64,000 nt of DNA from assembly GCA_039654915.1 (NCBI GenBank), contig CM077600.1, forward strand, positions 38,052,492 to 38,116,491, read 5' to 3'. Shown in pieces: positions 11,001-22,701 of the stretch. The first letter of the stretch is position 1, and every line of letters starts with the position of its first letter. The position numbers were made by a program, and so were the translations under genes. The notes beneath the pieces are model-generated. The model worked only from the letters and a program-made list of their open reading frames with translations. It was not told the origin of the DNA and ran no database searches. Source of the stretch: Aquilaria yunnanensis. Taxonomy: Eukaryota > Streptophyta > Magnoliopsida > Malvales > Thymelaeaceae.

Positions 11001-12803
11001 CTGGATTACTACTATTAATTAAGTACCTTAAGAGTTGTCGCACGGACGGGAATGAACGACATTTCATGGTACGCGTTTGTTGAGAGCGAAGGCGTGGCGT
11101 GTACGTCAACAAGATGATCACCTAAAGCGCACGTGGAAATTATTATTTATTAGTACAGTTTTTATAAGCCGCGGATTTAACAGTCATAAAACAAGAACCA
11201 CTGGTCTGCTAGGGTCAACGCTTACTCCGTCCGACGTCGGCGGCCGGAGGTCGGGAACTGTTCTCAACTCAAGTATATCCTTAATGCTAGAAACCAAATT
11301 GGTTGACTTAAAAGGTATTTTCATTTTGTTTTATTAATGATTTGACTTAATCATTATAATGAGTAATTAATAGTTTCATTAAGCGTCTCACTGTCGTTTG
11401 GACAACACGTAATGTTGCACAAAGCTCCACTCTTGTTAAAGTACCTCAATTAAATCAGAAAAGGAAAAAGCTAATGTCTCGTAATAATAGTTTAACAGTG
11501 AATATTTGCAATGAAATTATAATTCCGATCGAATTAATTAGTAGTCATTGCCGGTTGCCGTCAACGTCCCGGCCTAAACAAATTCCGCATACTTAAAAGG
11601 TGGAATATATAAAGTAAAAAATTCAGGACCCCTTAGGGGCATTTCCGTGGAAGCTTCACCAAATTAAAGAGGAGATAATAGCCCTTGAACTCCGCAAGAA
11701 GTACGAACACTTTATCTAGGTAAGATCGTAATTCACACAAATTTGAAGGACAATTTCATTCAGCCACGGTGACGCACAAATCACAATCCGCATTTTCAAC
11801 CCGACCCAGTTCACCACAACACACGCGCCTTCTTTGATTTGGTTTGCTTTCTATCAGTGGCTTTGTTTAACCACACCTGAAACTCGAGTTGGGTATTTGG
11901 CCGGGCTGAACTCGCCAGACTGGGCCCAGCCCAGTTCTGGAGAATCAAGGGGTAGAGGTGGGCTGTATATGGGGCAGGGAGGGGGAGCGTTGACCAGGCT
12001 CGGACCAGCCGGGTGCACCACTAGGGGCGCCGAATTAGCAAAAAAAAAAACAAAAGAGGGAAAATGACAGTCAAAGCCCCGAGATGGCTAGTATTAGTAA
12101 CACCTTTTTTAGCCAAAAGTCAATTTCGTCCCCTCCAATAACTATTACCAGCTAGTCTTATAAGGCATTTTGGAAAAATGAAAAATAACGGAACTTCTAT
12201 CAATAAGGAGACTCATTTCTACTCTTCTATACACCAACATCTATAATCTATTTTCTATATTTACAACATTTTCTTTAACTTACTTATGGCTCTCATTTAT
12301 TTTCTCAATCTTTTCTTAATCACTTCATTTTTATATTCATATACACTTATTCTCTATCACTCATCTCCACAAATAGCAACTAGAAAGAATGCTTCCAGCA
12401 ATAATGCAGAGAGCTCCCATCTCTCCCAACATCAATAAACCCTTGGATAAATATTTAATGCGTTGGACAATTAGATGATCTTTATTCCACTCAAGTAAAT
12501 TGTGAAAATGTTTTAGTTACTTTTATGCTTGTTTGGTTTACATGAAATATCAATAGGAATAAAAAACATGCCCTAGCTACCGGATTTCATGTCCAAAACC
12601 ACATCGCCCACTGTATAAATGTGGGTGTTTAAAACAAAAAGAAAGTTCAATAGAGTTTGATAAAAATACAAATAGGAGTTCTAGATCGAAAATACATGAT
12701 GAAGAAATGATTTGGTTTTATATTTTTTCCTTAACCCATAACTACTTGATTTGATTCTAAGTAAAAAAAAAATATGGGCTTCAAAGATATGGAGAAATGG
12801 ACT

Positions 12804-12840
<37 letters not shown>

Positions 12841-13376
12841 CATATGCAAAATCTGGACATTTTCAAAATATGTTTGTTCCTTCTTCCGTTAAAGTGGATC
12901 CCCTTCCATCAAATTTGCCACCGATTTACATTTTGAAGTGACATCAATTTAATATTTGTATATTGAGATGAATTCATAAGTCGTACCACATCTTGTAACA
13001 ACTTGCGTTCAACTCAACAACAAGAAAAAGTTTTCAAATGTTCCACAAGCTTTAGCCCGTCAACAAAAGCTCATAACTCAGCCATCTTCTTGTTTGTATT
13101 TCTTATGAAGCACCTCCTCCCCCAGTAAACTGCATTTAATTATCTCTTATAACCCCTCCTCTCCTAACTTGAGATAGCTCTCTTTTTCTCTCTCTCCCTC
13201 CCCGTCCCCCCTCAAACTCTCTCTCTCTCTCTCTTCAACAGAATATGATTCATCTCACTAAATATAGGCCAAATTAACAAATTATACAATAGAAATAAAA
13301 CACTTATATACGAAAGACAATTGACTCAATTACAGACCTTACCAAAAGTCTCAAAGATATCATGCAGGAAAGAAAC
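11001..13376. other. Intergenic DNA with some GC-richer patches; no gene recognised
   Basis: Patches near 11040-11260, 11540-11720 and 11880-12040 are less AT-rich than their surroundings, but no frame resembles a known protein. A (TA)n run lies at about 12809-12839, and pyrimidine-rich CT runs lie at about 13170-13240. Confidence 0.5.
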
Positions 13377-14700
13377 CTTTTGTTGCGCACACCGCAAGTA
13401 TATGGTTGTAGGACTAGTAATAAAACCGGTGAGACCGGGTTATGTATCCATAAGGATCAAGTGCTAAACAAAACTAAGCTAGTAGGGAATTGCAAAAGAA
13501 ACTAAAAGAAATTAGATGCTTAAATTAAATAAAAAGTGATAGATAATCAACCCTATTAACTACTTACAACTATTAAAAATTACCAATTAAACTCTAAGGA
13601 AAATTAACACTAACTACTACTTGTAAACATAGTGAAGTGACTGAGAAATAAATTCTCCTAAAACAATTGATCCTACTAGAATCTACTTTGAGCTTGTTCA
13701 TTATCCACATAGATTATTTATAAATTTATTATAGATGAAATTACCTAATAACAAATTCCTTCTCCCAAGGTAAATTTATTTAACCCTTCTAACATTGAAT
13801 GACAATCTCTTATCCACACAAAATTAAAGGATTTTAAGTTTCATACATGGTCTATTTATCTCGTAGAAACGTGTGGTTCTCGCTACTTAAGTAATTCTAA
13901 CCTAGTTTATCTCTTTTTTCTAACACAAATTTCTTCTCTTAAAGATAAATTTTTAGCAAGAAATAAACTCATAGCTAAGAGTCTCAACAATCAAGGATAA
14001 GAACAAGCCAAACAATAAATTCAATAAAGAGTCTAGGGTTCAAGCAAACAATAATCAAAATATCATAAAAAATTCACAATCACTCTAGAAAGATAGAAAA
14101 ATATAGCCTGAAAACATTTTTTAACAAAACCAACAAATAATACAAAATCCATAATCAACCCAGAAAAATTGAAAAATAGAAGCAGGAAAAAATTTAAAGA
14201 ACTTTCATTGCTTCTCTCTTTCACGATCAACCCTTTTATTTTTTGGACTGTCGTCGATTTTCTTCCTAATCTTCCCTTTCATATCATACGTTTTTTTTTC
14301 ATATATATAGGGTGTTTGGTTGTTCTCTTCCCCTCCCTTTTTCTAATTTCCTATTGCCGCCATCCCCTGTCTCAATTAGTTGATGTTGTCGCACCACGTT
14401 CTGGTGCTACCATCACTTCTACCATTTGACACGATCCGTTGCTTGCTGCCTTTTGGCATGGTTGCACCAAAATTTTGGTACTGTCACACCAATTTCCAGC
14501 AACTTTAGGCTTCTTTCATGCAAGATTTTGTCATGGCTTTGAGTTCCAAAAATATGCTGTTACTTGCAATTTTCTCTTCAACATATAGAAAGACATCAAA
14601 ATATTGCTAGAAGACCATAAATCTTAATAAATTGAGCTTAAATATGGAATTAAAACATCATTTTAATACACTCATCACCTTTCATGAATAATTTGGGTAA
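13377..14700. repeat. Probable degenerate retroelement-type sequence, class unassigned
   Basis: The start (GCGCACACCGCAAGTATATG, then GGTGAGACCGGGTTATGTAT with a following CCATAAGGATCAAG) resembles a dispersed repeat common in plant genomes, from general familiarity only. The segment ends with ACACTCATCACC near 14690. No gag, pol or clear LTR pair was found, so the class is left open. Confidence 0.3.
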
Positions 14701-15627
14701 TCTTAATATTCATATATACATATTTAAAGAGTGAGGCTATAATAACAAATAAGCAAACTAATTGAACATACTAACACCCTGACTCAAACCAACACTTTAT
14801 TGAATTAACACAGAAAAATTCAAGCATAACACGTCAACAAGTGCTAAAGGAAACAAAGACACAAAAATAAAATAAAAAAGTAACACAAAACTCTCAATCC
14901 ATTATTAGGATATTATTCACTGCCACTACAAACTCCTTGTCATCTTATTCAAGCTTAACCAAACCATCATTAATGAAACAACTAGTCATATTCCATAGCC
15001 AAACCAACCATAATACGCAATGTCTGCCAACAAACTCATCTTCATAAAGATATGGATTTTCAAAAAAAGAACACATGAAAAATATATTAGTAATAAGAGT
15101 GATGGAGACATATAATAATAGATCGACTAGCTAGGCTTGGACTGAGACCCAAGCCCATCCGAGCTTGTAAAGTTATTGAAGGAGTGGCTAAGGTTCCTTT
15201 TTTTTTTTTAGGGAGAGATGGCAAGCTTTCTTTGGTATCAGTATCTATATTGGTTTTAAATATATTATTTTACTAAAACCATCAATTTAGTTTATAAAAT
15301 AATTATCATAACACTAGAGCTTTAAGAAGCCAAAAGGAAATTTTATAATATTTTAATGGAAAGTAATTTTTTTTTATTAATTTTTCTTTGTTAGATTAGT
15401 TAAATTAAAAAATTAATAAAAAATAGCTACATCTTAGATAGAAAAATCTTAAAATTACCTTTTAGACTTCTTAAAATGCAAGGTTCAATGAATTGACAAT
15501 TTAGATAAATAATTACTTTACAAAAGAATAATATATAATTTTGCTGCTACATATTGAGCAATTTTACATTTTCAATTAAATAGTAAGGATAAAAAAATAT
15601 ACAATGAGCGTAAAGTTTATTCAAGAC
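14701..15627. other. AT-rich intergenic DNA; nothing recognised
   Basis: No gene, RNA or clear repeat structure was found in this stretch. Confidence 0.55.
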
Positions 15628-15948
15628 CAAAACTATTTTAGAAGGCTTAATCTAAGGCCTGAATAAGCCTAATTGAACTCAACGGTAATTTGATGGGCTA
15701 AACAGACTTGAGGCTTTCATTTTGTTATTCTAGTAGGGTGGAATTTTTTTTTTTTTAACAAAAGCAACACTTATGTTTTTCTTTTTGAATCAAAACTATT
15801 TTCATAAAGCTCAATCCAAGGGCTGAATAAGCCTAATTGAACTCAACGGTAATTTGATGGGCTAAACAAGCTTAAGGCTTTCATTCTGTTATTCTAGTGG
15901 GGTGGATTTTTTTTCAAAGCAACACTTATGTTTTTCTTTTTAAAAAAA
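15628..15948. repeat. Tandem duplication, 163-bp period, two copies
   Basis: CAAAACTATTTT starts both copies (15628 and 15791). Each contains GCCTAATTGAACTCAACGGT, a TTTGATGGGCTAAAC block, and the same GCAACACTTATGTTTTTC ending. The copies differ by scattered substitutions and poly-T length. Confidence 0.88.
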
Positions 15949-16393
15949 AATCATAAATACCTATGTAGAGCTATAAAGGTTAAGATGTACTTATATGTAA
16001 AGAAATGGGAGAATGTCCACTCTTTTAGGTCTCAAAAGCACCTAAACCAGCTTCATAACATTACTATGGTTATTGTGCACATATGTGCAATTAGACATAG
16101 GGGATAATTTCCAAATTTACCCCTAATTTAAATTAGTTTTGTTTCCCAAGCCGTCATCCTCGATTCTCTCCAGCCCTCTCTTCCCAACGTCGCCCGAAGC
16201 TAATCTCCAGCTCCTGCTCTTGCTCCTGCGCTGGCGGTTCCTCCATCATACAAACCCGCAAAGATCACGTCGGAGCCGGAGAAGAAGCTAAAAGTCACTG
16301 ACGAGAGAAGAGAGATCGGAGCACGAAATGAAGAGAGAAGATCTAAGTGCGTGAAGATGAGAATGCCAAAAGAGCAATCGCCGGCCAAGATAA

Positions 16394-16620
16394 GCGAGAT
16401 CCGAGCGCGAAGATCCAAGGCCTGAGAAAAGGCGAGGGCCGAGGCACGGCGGTGCGAGGCGAGGGCGGCGGTGTGAAGCGAGAAGCGAGATCGGAGCGCG
16501 AAGATCCAAGGCCTGAGAAAAGGCGAGGGCCGAGACACGGCGGTGCGAAGCGAGAAGCGAGATCCGAGCGCGAAGATCCAAGGCCTGAGAAAAGGCGAGG
16601 GCCGAGGCGCGGTGGTGCGA
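16394..16620. repeat. GC-rich tandem repeat, three copies (101, 62 and about 64 bp)
   Basis: Each copy begins GCGAGATCSGAGCGCGAAGA and contains CCAAGGCCTGAGAAAAGGCG. The first copy has an extra 39 bp. Because the units are GC-rich and arginine-coding, both strands give long spurious open frames; I do not treat these as genes. Confidence 0.9.
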
Positions 16621-16957
16621 AGTAAGGGCTGAGGCGTGCTCCTTGGCACGAATCGCCTTCGATCTCTACCATCCGAGCTATCGCCGCAACATCGCCGAGC
16701 CATCTCCGAATCATCGCACCATCACCATTACCAGGCTTGGCGAAGGGCGAGGTGCGGCTAGGCGCGAGGAACGCCAAGGAACCATGTAATTTTTTAAATG
16801 ATTATTTAGACACTTTCAAATATTGATTTGAACACTTTTAAATTTCTATTTGGACACTTCTTTCATTATTTTGTATATATTTTTTTATTATTAAAATAAA
16901 TTATTTCTGTATTACTTTAGACATTTTGCTACTTTTCTTTAGACACATTTATACATT

Positions 16958-17195
16958 CATTCAGACACCTTTTTATTGTTTGAATTAGTTTTTTTTAAGA
17001 GAGTAAATTGTCTACGTTTTGGGTAGACACTTCTAAATATTTTTTTAGACACTTTTATACCTTCATTCAGGCACTTTTTATTATTTCAATTAGTTAGTTT
17101 TTAAGAGAGTAAATTGTCTACGTATTGATTAGACACTTCTAAATATTTCTTTAGACACTTTTCGATATCCATTCAGACACTTTTAATTTTTTCGA
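16958..17195. repeat. 106-bp tandem repeat, two copies and a partial third
   Basis: CATTCAGACAC (or CATTCAGGCAC) marks starts at 16958, 17064 and 17170. The shared interior includes AAGAGAGTAAATTGTCTACG and TAGACACTTCTAAATATTT. A shorter AGACACTTTT word is repeated throughout 16800-17190. Confidence 0.9.
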
Positions 17196-17439
17196 ACATG
17201 GCATATGACGTATACGGTGAAATCGTGACGTATGACAGTTCGATGGCGGCACCGGCTCCGGTACCGGAGGAGACAGCAATAGCAAGTTAGGGATTTTTGT
17301 AGAGAATAATATTTTAACTAAGGGTATTTTTGTCAATTTTTTTGATGATTTATGCCTTATATATAGAAGATTGAGGGATAGGTTAGTATGTCTAATTAGA
17401 CATATGTGCACAATAAAAGAACTAAACATTACTATGGTT

Positions 17440-17530
17440 ACTGTGCACATTATACAAGAGAATGAGGAAGTGGAGGTTCGAACCTTTAATCTCCTTATAT
17501 TCATCTAGCTTCTTAGCCACTAGACTAGAG
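17440..17530 (-). mobile_element. tRNA-derived SINE-like sequence
   Basis: On the minus strand a box A-like TAGTGGCTAAG (17512-17522) is followed after about 27 bp by a box B-like GGTTCGAACC (17475-17484). These are the two halves of a tRNA-type internal pol III promoter at SINE spacing. The downstream part runs into the duplicated flank of the 16070-17416 element. No cloverleaf is evident, so it is not a tRNA gene. Confidence 0.5.
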
Positions 17531-17829
17531 AGCTAGGATATTACTTATGTTGTTTCTAATCAAATGATAAAAGTAATAATTAGTCTTTATTTTTCATTGT
17601 AGTGAAGTCCTACATAGAACTGACATCGATGGTGTGACATATTTTCAACTAGCAACTTATTTTTTAACTAATAGTATCCTTTTACTAGTGATAACTTTTA
17701 GTGGTTAACATTCAAAACTCTAGGCATGTTTGAAAAATCCTTCTTACTCAATTACCAAATTTTTTTTCAATCACCTTATTAAGGTATCAGAAGATTTTCC
17801 TCAGTACACATAACTCAAGGATCCTCAGT

Positions 17830-18290
17830 ATCAAACTGCTATCGTTACTCCAACTTCCACCACTATTTCCACCCAAGATCAACAATGCCACCATCGATGC
17901 TCCAACGAAGCACCGGAGACCCAAATCGACAACTCAATGATGGACTACAGTGGCTCCATTGTCGAATTAAGGGAGATGATGCCTCATTTGTGAATTTGAC
18001 AAAAATAGGGTAGAACCGCAAACAACTGGAAAGTTTGGGATATGCTCTCTATTTTCCCTTTTTTAGTTATCATTTAAGAAAAATTACAGATTTAGCCCCC
18101 ATTTTTTATCTAAGTTTTAGTTTTTGTACTAAAGATTTATGTGTCATTCAAGCTTCGTGGGTTTTCGAGCCGAGCTTGAACCTAAAAAATTAGGCTCAAG
18201 AACTGCTTGAGTCTGAGCAATACCAAACAATGAATGAGCCGAGCTTGAGCTTAGTGGGCTTGAGCTCAGCCCGGCTCATTTTTACCCCTG
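17830..18290. mobile_element. Fragment related to the hAT-type element at 48105-48947
   Basis: Shared blocks with 48555-48946 appear in the same order: TGGACTACAGTGGCTCC compared with TTGCAGTGGCTC, then GGCTCATTTGT-like and AAGTTTGGGA blocks, then the GAGCCGAGC and CTTAGTGGGCT region, ending TTTTTACCCC. The right end is preserved, but no matching left end was found, so this copy appears truncated. Confidence 0.55.
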
Positions 18291-18544
18291 CACGCTGGTG
18301 AGTTTCAAAGGACAAAATAAAGTTATGGACTCATTTAGGACGATGCAAAAATGTTGTGGATGATAAATAAATTTTACCTGTAATAATAATAATAAATTTC
18401 CTAATATCTCATTGAGTTCCTAAGTAATTTAAAATTTGATGCTTTCATCCTAGCTTCTTTTACAAAAGCAACATGTTTTTTTTATACTCAGAACTATTAT
18501 TAGTACAAGGGATTAGAAATTACTCTATTAAAGTTTGGGGGATG

Positions 18545-18690
18545 AAGCGTCTGCTATGCAAACTTGGATGACTCAAGCTATATTTGGCCTTCTTGAAGAG
18601 TGATGCGCCACTCCGTCGAACCCGGGCTTGAGCCAGGGAATGTCTGCATGCTAAGCAGCTAGCTTGTTCTAATACCAATTGAATTTTGTT
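18545..18690 (-). mobile_element. SINE-like sequence resembling the Au type
   Basis: The minus strand reads TTGGTATTAGAACAAGCTAG, a box A-like region at about 18661-18680, and about 40 bp further on GGGTTCGACGG, a box B-like site at 18613-18623. The TGGTATtAGA start recalls Au-type plant SINEs. The match was judged by eye only. Confidence 0.5.
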
Positions 18691-19039
18691 TATAAATAAA
18701 AATTAATATTAATATTTAGGCCAATATATGTGTATTAATTATATTTTATCATTTTATATATTTATTTATAGTAATTTGGTGTAGAATAATAAAAAAATTA
18801 CCTTACCTATGTACTGTAGTAAACAGCATACCGCAATAAAATTGACAAAATCATAATAAAAGCTTAACAGTATATAAAATAATGTGAAGTGTGAAAAAAT
18901 AATAAATTGTGAAAATTTTTGTACCATATACTGTAGTAAACAAAGTTTCATGTGCGAAATTAAAGACCATGGTTAAGGTAAAGCTAGATAAAATAAAATA
19001 AAATAGTTAGTTAGAATAAGAAGAAGAATAATAGAAAAG

Positions 19040-19142
19040 AAATAAAAAAATGGTAAGAGGAAAGAGAGGCAGAGTGGGGGACTAAAGTTTCGAACCCAGA
19101 GGCCCAGCCCAAGCTGAGCCGCCGTGCCTCAACCACTAGGCC
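19040..19142 (-). mobile_element. tRNA-derived SINE-like sequence upstream of HSP70
   Basis: The minus strand has box A-like TAGTGGTTGAGG (19127-19138) and box B-like GGTTCGAAACT (19086-19096), followed by a pyrimidine-rich tail (CTCTGCCTCTCTTTCC). It lies about 400 bp upstream of the HSP70 TATA box, pointing away from the gene. No target duplication was identified. Confidence 0.5.
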
Positions 19143-19245
19143 TAACTCAGGTCCTCGCGTTTGCCGAACGGCTGGGATATACCATCAGTCCTTGTCCTGG
19201 TCTACATGTATGCCACGTGCACACAGGCACAAACACACTGTATAA

Positions 19246-19257
19246 CATTCCAGAACA
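19246..19257. promoter_or_regulatory. Heat-shock-element core (TTCnnGAA)
   Basis: ATTCCAGAAC contains one perfect inverted pair of the HSF units nTTCn and nGAAn. Flanking five-base units match poorly. It is about 290 bp upstream of the TATA box, so its contribution is uncertain. Confidence 0.4.
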
Positions 19258-19469
19258 GTTGCCTTGGAGGCTGGGAAAACGTAGTCCGGCCCTAAGAGAG
19301 GTGAAGGAAACATTCAGCCCATAAAAACCGGAATAATATTAAGAAGCGACCGAGCCCAGCCCAGTTCCAACTTATATTCCAACGGTCTCTCCAGAAGTCT
19401 CTGGTCGTCACTTCTCTTCTCCCCGCCTTTTCCCGATCTCTCTCCACTTGTCGAGTCATCTCGTCTCTT

Positions 19470-19484
19470 CTTCCTCAAGCTTGA
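19470..19484 (+). promoter_or_regulatory. Degenerate proximal heat-shock element
   Basis: CTTCCTCAAGCTTGA gives three contiguous five-base HSF units, one exact (TTC) and two with one mismatch (CAA, TTG). It lies about 60-75 bp upstream of the TATA box. A second weak array, TCTCCAGAAGTCTCT, is at about 19388-19402. Confidence 0.35.
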
Positions 19485-19542
19485 CTAGCTTCTTCTACCA
19501 CCCTCTCTTGCAGCCTCACTGGCCCCTCCCCGATGCCCTTCA

Positions 19543-19550
19543 TATATATA
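19543..19550 (+). promoter_or_regulatory. TATA box of HSP70
   Basis: TATATATA lies 130 bp before the HSP70 ATG in a C-rich context. A transcription start about 30 bp downstream would give a 5' leader of roughly 100 nt, rich in CA and CT and without an upstream ATG of note. Confidence 0.7.
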
Positions 19551-19680
19551 CCTCCACAATCTCACTCCTCTCCACATCGACACACACAGAAGACGGATCA
19601 ATTAAAGCTAATTAGCAATTCCAACCAACTAGCCAGCTCTCATTACAATCTCTCTTCCCCTGTTTTGTTAATTCCTTCAA

Positions 19681-21633
19681 ATGGCTTCAGGAAGTAAGGC
19701 CGTCGGTATCGATCTCGGCACTACCTACAGCTGCGTCGGCGTCTGGCAGAACGACCGCGTCGAGATCATCGCCAACGACCAAGGCAACCGCACCACCCCA
19801 TCCTATGTAGCCTTTACCGACACCGAGCGTCTCATAGGCGACGCCGCCAAGAACCAGGCCGCTATGAACCCCCAGAACACAGTCTTCGATGCCAAGCGTC
19901 TCATCGGACGCCGCTTCTCTGATCCCTCTGTTCAGGCAGATATGAAGCACTGGCCGTTCAAGGTCGTCGCCGGCCCCGGAGACAAACCCATGATCGTCGT
20001 CACCTACAAGGGCGAGGAGAAGCAGTTCTCGCCCGAAGAGATCTCCTCAATGGTGCTCACCAAGATGAAGGAGATCGCTGAGACTTTCCTGGGTCACCCA
20101 GTTAAGAACGCCGTCGTCACTGTTCCTGCCTACTTTAATGACTCTCAGAGACAGGCCACTAAAGATGCCGGTGCTATCGCGGGGCTTAATGTGTTGAGGA
20201 TCATCAACGAGCCGACGGCGGCGGCAATTGCTTACGGATTGGACAAGAAGGCCTCCAGGACCGGCGAGAAGAATGTCCTGATTTTCGATCTCGGCGGAGG
20301 AACTTTCGACGTCTCACTCTTGACCATCGAAGAAGGGGTCTTCGAAGTGAAGGCCACCGCGGGAGACACACATCTCGGCGGCGAGGATTTTGACAACCGG
20401 CTAGTGAATCATTTCGCCCAGGAGTTCAAGAGGAAGCACAAGAAGGATATTAACACCAACGCCAGAGCTTTAAGGAGGCTGAGGACGGCATGCGAGAGGG
20501 CCAAGAGGACTCTGTCTTCGACCTCTCAGACGACCATCGAGATCGATTCGCTCTTCGAAGGAATCGATTTCTACGCCACCATTACCAGAGCACGATTCGA
20601 AGAGCTCAACATGGATCTGTTCAGAAAGTGTATGGAGCCCGTCGAGAAGTGTCTACGCGACGCCAAAATTGACAAGACTCAGATTCACGACGTGGTTCTC
20701 GTCGGTGGATCGACCAGAATTCCCAAAGTCCAGCAGCTGTTGCAGGATTTCTTAAACGGCAAGGAACTCTGCAAGAGCATCAACCCCGACGAGGCCGTCG
20801 CCTACGGCGCCGCGGTTCAGGCAGCCATTTTATCCGGTGAAGGCAACGAGAAGGTCCAAGACCTTCTTCTGCTCGATGTGACTCCTCTCAGCCTCGGAAT
20901 AGAGACCGCCGGTGGAGTGATGACAGTGTTGATTCCTAGGAACACGACAATTCCTTGTAAGAAGGAACAGATCTTCTCCACCTACTCCGACAATCAAACC
21001 AGTGTTCTGATTCAAGTCTATGAAGGAGAACGAGCACGAACCAAAGACAACAATCTTTTAGGGACGTTTGAGCTCAAAGGCATCCCTCCAGCTCCCAGAG
21101 GTGTTCCCCAAATCAATGTCTGCTTCGACATCGACGCGAACGGAATCCTGAACGTCTCCGCGGAGGACAAGACCGCTGGCGTGAAGAACCAGATCACGAT
21201 CACAAACGACAAGGGGAGATTAAGCAAAGAAGATATCGAGAGAATGGTTCAGGAGGCGGAGAAGTACAAGGCAGAGGACGAGCAGGTGAAGAAGAAGGTC
21301 GATGCGAAGAACGCGCTTGAGAATTACGCCTACAGCATGAGGAACACAGTCAAGGACGAGAAGTTAGCCAGAAAGGTCTCGGCAGGCGACAAGCAGAAGA
21401 TCGAGAAGGCGGTGGATGAGACACTGGAGTGGATTGACCGGAATCAGCTGGCCGAAGTGGATGAGTTTGAGGACAAGTTGAAGGAGTTGCAGGACATGTG
21501 CAGTCCGATCATCTCGAATATGTACCAAGGCGCCGGCGGTGACGTCCCCATGGGCGGCGCCGGCGAGATGCCGACTGGGAAAGGAAGCTCCGGCGGCACT
21601 GGAGCTGGCCCGAAGATTGAAGAGGTTGATTGA
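19681..21633 (+). CDS. HSP70: Cytosolic/nuclear heat shock protein 70, intronless
   Basis: A 650-residue Hsp70 chaperone that binds exposed hydrophobic segments of client proteins in cycles of ATP hydrolysis, with J-domain and nucleotide-exchange partners. The three family signatures are present: IDLGTTYS (10-17), [12 protein letters not shown] (201-212) and [15 protein letters not shown] (338-352). The interdomain linker DLLLLDVTP is at 394-402, the substrate-binding domain follows, and a Gly-rich tail ends EEVD, the TPR-co-chaperone signal of cytosolic forms. There is no signal or transit peptide. Length is typical and every key residue seen is intact. The start [17 protein letters not shown] is canonical. 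Many plant cytosolic HSP70 genes have an intron near codon 71; here [12 protein letters not shown] is continuous. With weak HSE-like sites upstream, this suggests a heat-inducible type (inference). The coding GC is clearly higher than that of the flanks. Confidence 0.98.
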   Translation: MASGSKAVGIDLGTTYSCVGVWQNDRVEIIANDQGNRTTPSYVAFTDTERLIGDAAKNQAAMNPQNTVFDAKRLIGRRFSDPSVQADMKHWPFKVVAGPGDKPMIVVTYKGEEKQFSPEEISSMVLTKMKEIAETFLGHPVKNAVVTVPAYFNDSQRQATKDAGAIAGLNVLRIINEPTAAAIAYGLDKKASRTGEKNVLIFDLGGGTFDVSLLTIEEGVFEVKATAGDTHLGGEDFDNRLVNHFAQEFKRKHKKDINTNARALRRLRTACERAKRTLSSTSQTTIEIDSLFEGIDFYATITRARFEELNMDLFRKCMEPVEKCLRDAKIDKTQIHDVVLVGGSTRIPKVQQLLQDFLNGKELCKSINPDEAVAYGAAVQAAILSGEGNEKVQDLLLLDVTPLSLGIETAGGVMTVLIPRNTTIPCKKEQIFSTYSDNQTSVLIQVYEGERARTKDNNLLGTFELKGIPPAPRGVPQINVCFDIDANGILNVSAEDKTAGVKNQITITNDKGRLSKEDIERMVQEAEKYKAEDEQVKKKVDAKNALENYAYSMRNTVKDEKLARKVSAGDKQKIEKAVDETLEWIDRNQLAEVDEFEDKLKELQDMCSPIISNMYQGAGGDVPMGGAGEMPTGKGSSGGTGAGPKIEEVD

Positions 21634-21703
21634 GGCCATCAAATTGTTTAGTTGGTACTGTCTACTGTATGGCCCAAAAGGTTTGTGTGTATGAGAGAGA
21701 AAT

Positions 21704-21709
21704 AATAAA
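21704..21709 (+). terminator. Polyadenylation signal of HSP70
   Basis: AATAAA, overlapping AATAAT, lies about 70 bp after the TGA stop, preceded by a TG-rich stretch (TTTGTGTGTATGAG), as expected of a plant near-upstream and far-upstream element pair. Confidence 0.6.
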
Positions 21710-22701
21710 GAAAAACTTCGTTATAAGTGCTCCTCATGTCACTATCTAATACATATTATAAAAACAGTATACACTTAAAGCTTAAAGTGGTTTTTCACTT
21801 AATATACTATATATTAGGTTGATCATTGATATCTAGCATTTTTTATATTTTAGGAAAGAAAATTACCATTTTTTTTCTAATCTTATTGATTTACCCTTCA
21901 TGCGTAATAAGCTAAGTAAAATAGGAAAACATGTTTACCATTAATTCAAAATTGATTTGGTTCAACTTGATGAGGTAGTAATTGACAAAAAAAGGGAGTC
22001 ATTAGTTTAAAGTTCAAAATTGAGTTATTTGTGGTCAATTTCCAGACCCATCTTCATCTTCTTTATGTTGTTTCTATCTCCCATATAGTTTTTATAAATT
22101 GGCGTTTCAATTGCTGCATGTCTAATCTTCGCTTCCTAAACCTCTACTGGCATAGGTGCTCATCTTTCTTTTCCTTTCTTTCAAGGACCTCTCTATTTTT
22201 CATTCGATTGATCTTTTTATCAGGTAATGATGTCATCTTTTTTTTAATCTAATTTGATAATATTTCAATTGACCATTTTTTACTATTACTCTTCATTCCA
22301 TGTTCCTCCTATTTTAGTGATTTAAGCATGGTTTAGATATGAGAGTCAATTTTTTAAAAAAAATAAAAATTGACTTCAGGATGGATCACCCAGGCACTCG
22401 CCATCATTGTTGTTCCTTCTAAAGAATGTAACTTATTTTCCAACAATTTTTCTTGCTATTTTTTATGCCCATTTAGCGCTTAATCTTTTTATTTTTCCTT
22501 GGATAGGAGACCTCATACTTAAAGTTTTGGTAAGTTCCGACCATAAACCCGAAAACCCTAGGTGTGTGTAAGCTATTTGAATCGCCTTCCATTTCGATCT
22601 TTAATTCTTGCTTTTTCTCATATTAGGACTAGGTTTAACACATGAATTGCCATTGCCTTGGTTGTTTAGGAAGTTTTACCTTACACCCCAAATCATTATT
22701 A

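Larger units (their letters stand above)
16070..17416. mobile_element. TIR element of 1.35 kb carrying GC-rich tandem repeats
   Basis: The 30 bp at 16070-16099 (TTATTGTGCACATATGTG, then CAATTAGACATA) is matched in inverted orientation by 17387-17416 with two mismatches. The left flank AACATTACTATGG (ending 16069) recurs at about 17425-17437, eight bases beyond the right end, followed again by a TTA(C/T)TGTGCACAT motif. A long flank is therefore directly duplicated. The interior has a GC-rich block (about 16150-16790) very unlike its AT-rich ends, holding a three-copy repeat, and then an AT-rich half with a 106-bp duplication. No transposase is present. It could be a non-autonomous element carrying captured genic sequence; the superfamily is unassigned. 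Confidence 0.6.

Noticed and set aside
13377..14700. LTR retrotransposon
   Set aside because: No LTR pair, primer-binding site or gag/pol frame was found, so only an unassigned repeat is reported.
16200..16777. Overlapping Arg- and Leu-rich open frames on both strands
   Set aside because: They arise from the GC-rich tandem repeat at 16394-16620, which is open in several frames at once. No domain is present.
17475..17484. GGTTCGAACC as part of a tRNA gene
   Set aside because: No cloverleaf or acceptor stem could be drawn around it.
19124..19324. Open frame upstream of HSP70
   Set aside because: It overlaps the SINE-like sequence and the HSP70 upstream region, and resembles no protein.
19687..21642. 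Antisense open frames within HSP70
   Set aside because: They are shadow frames caused by GC-rich codon usage of the HSP70 coding strand.
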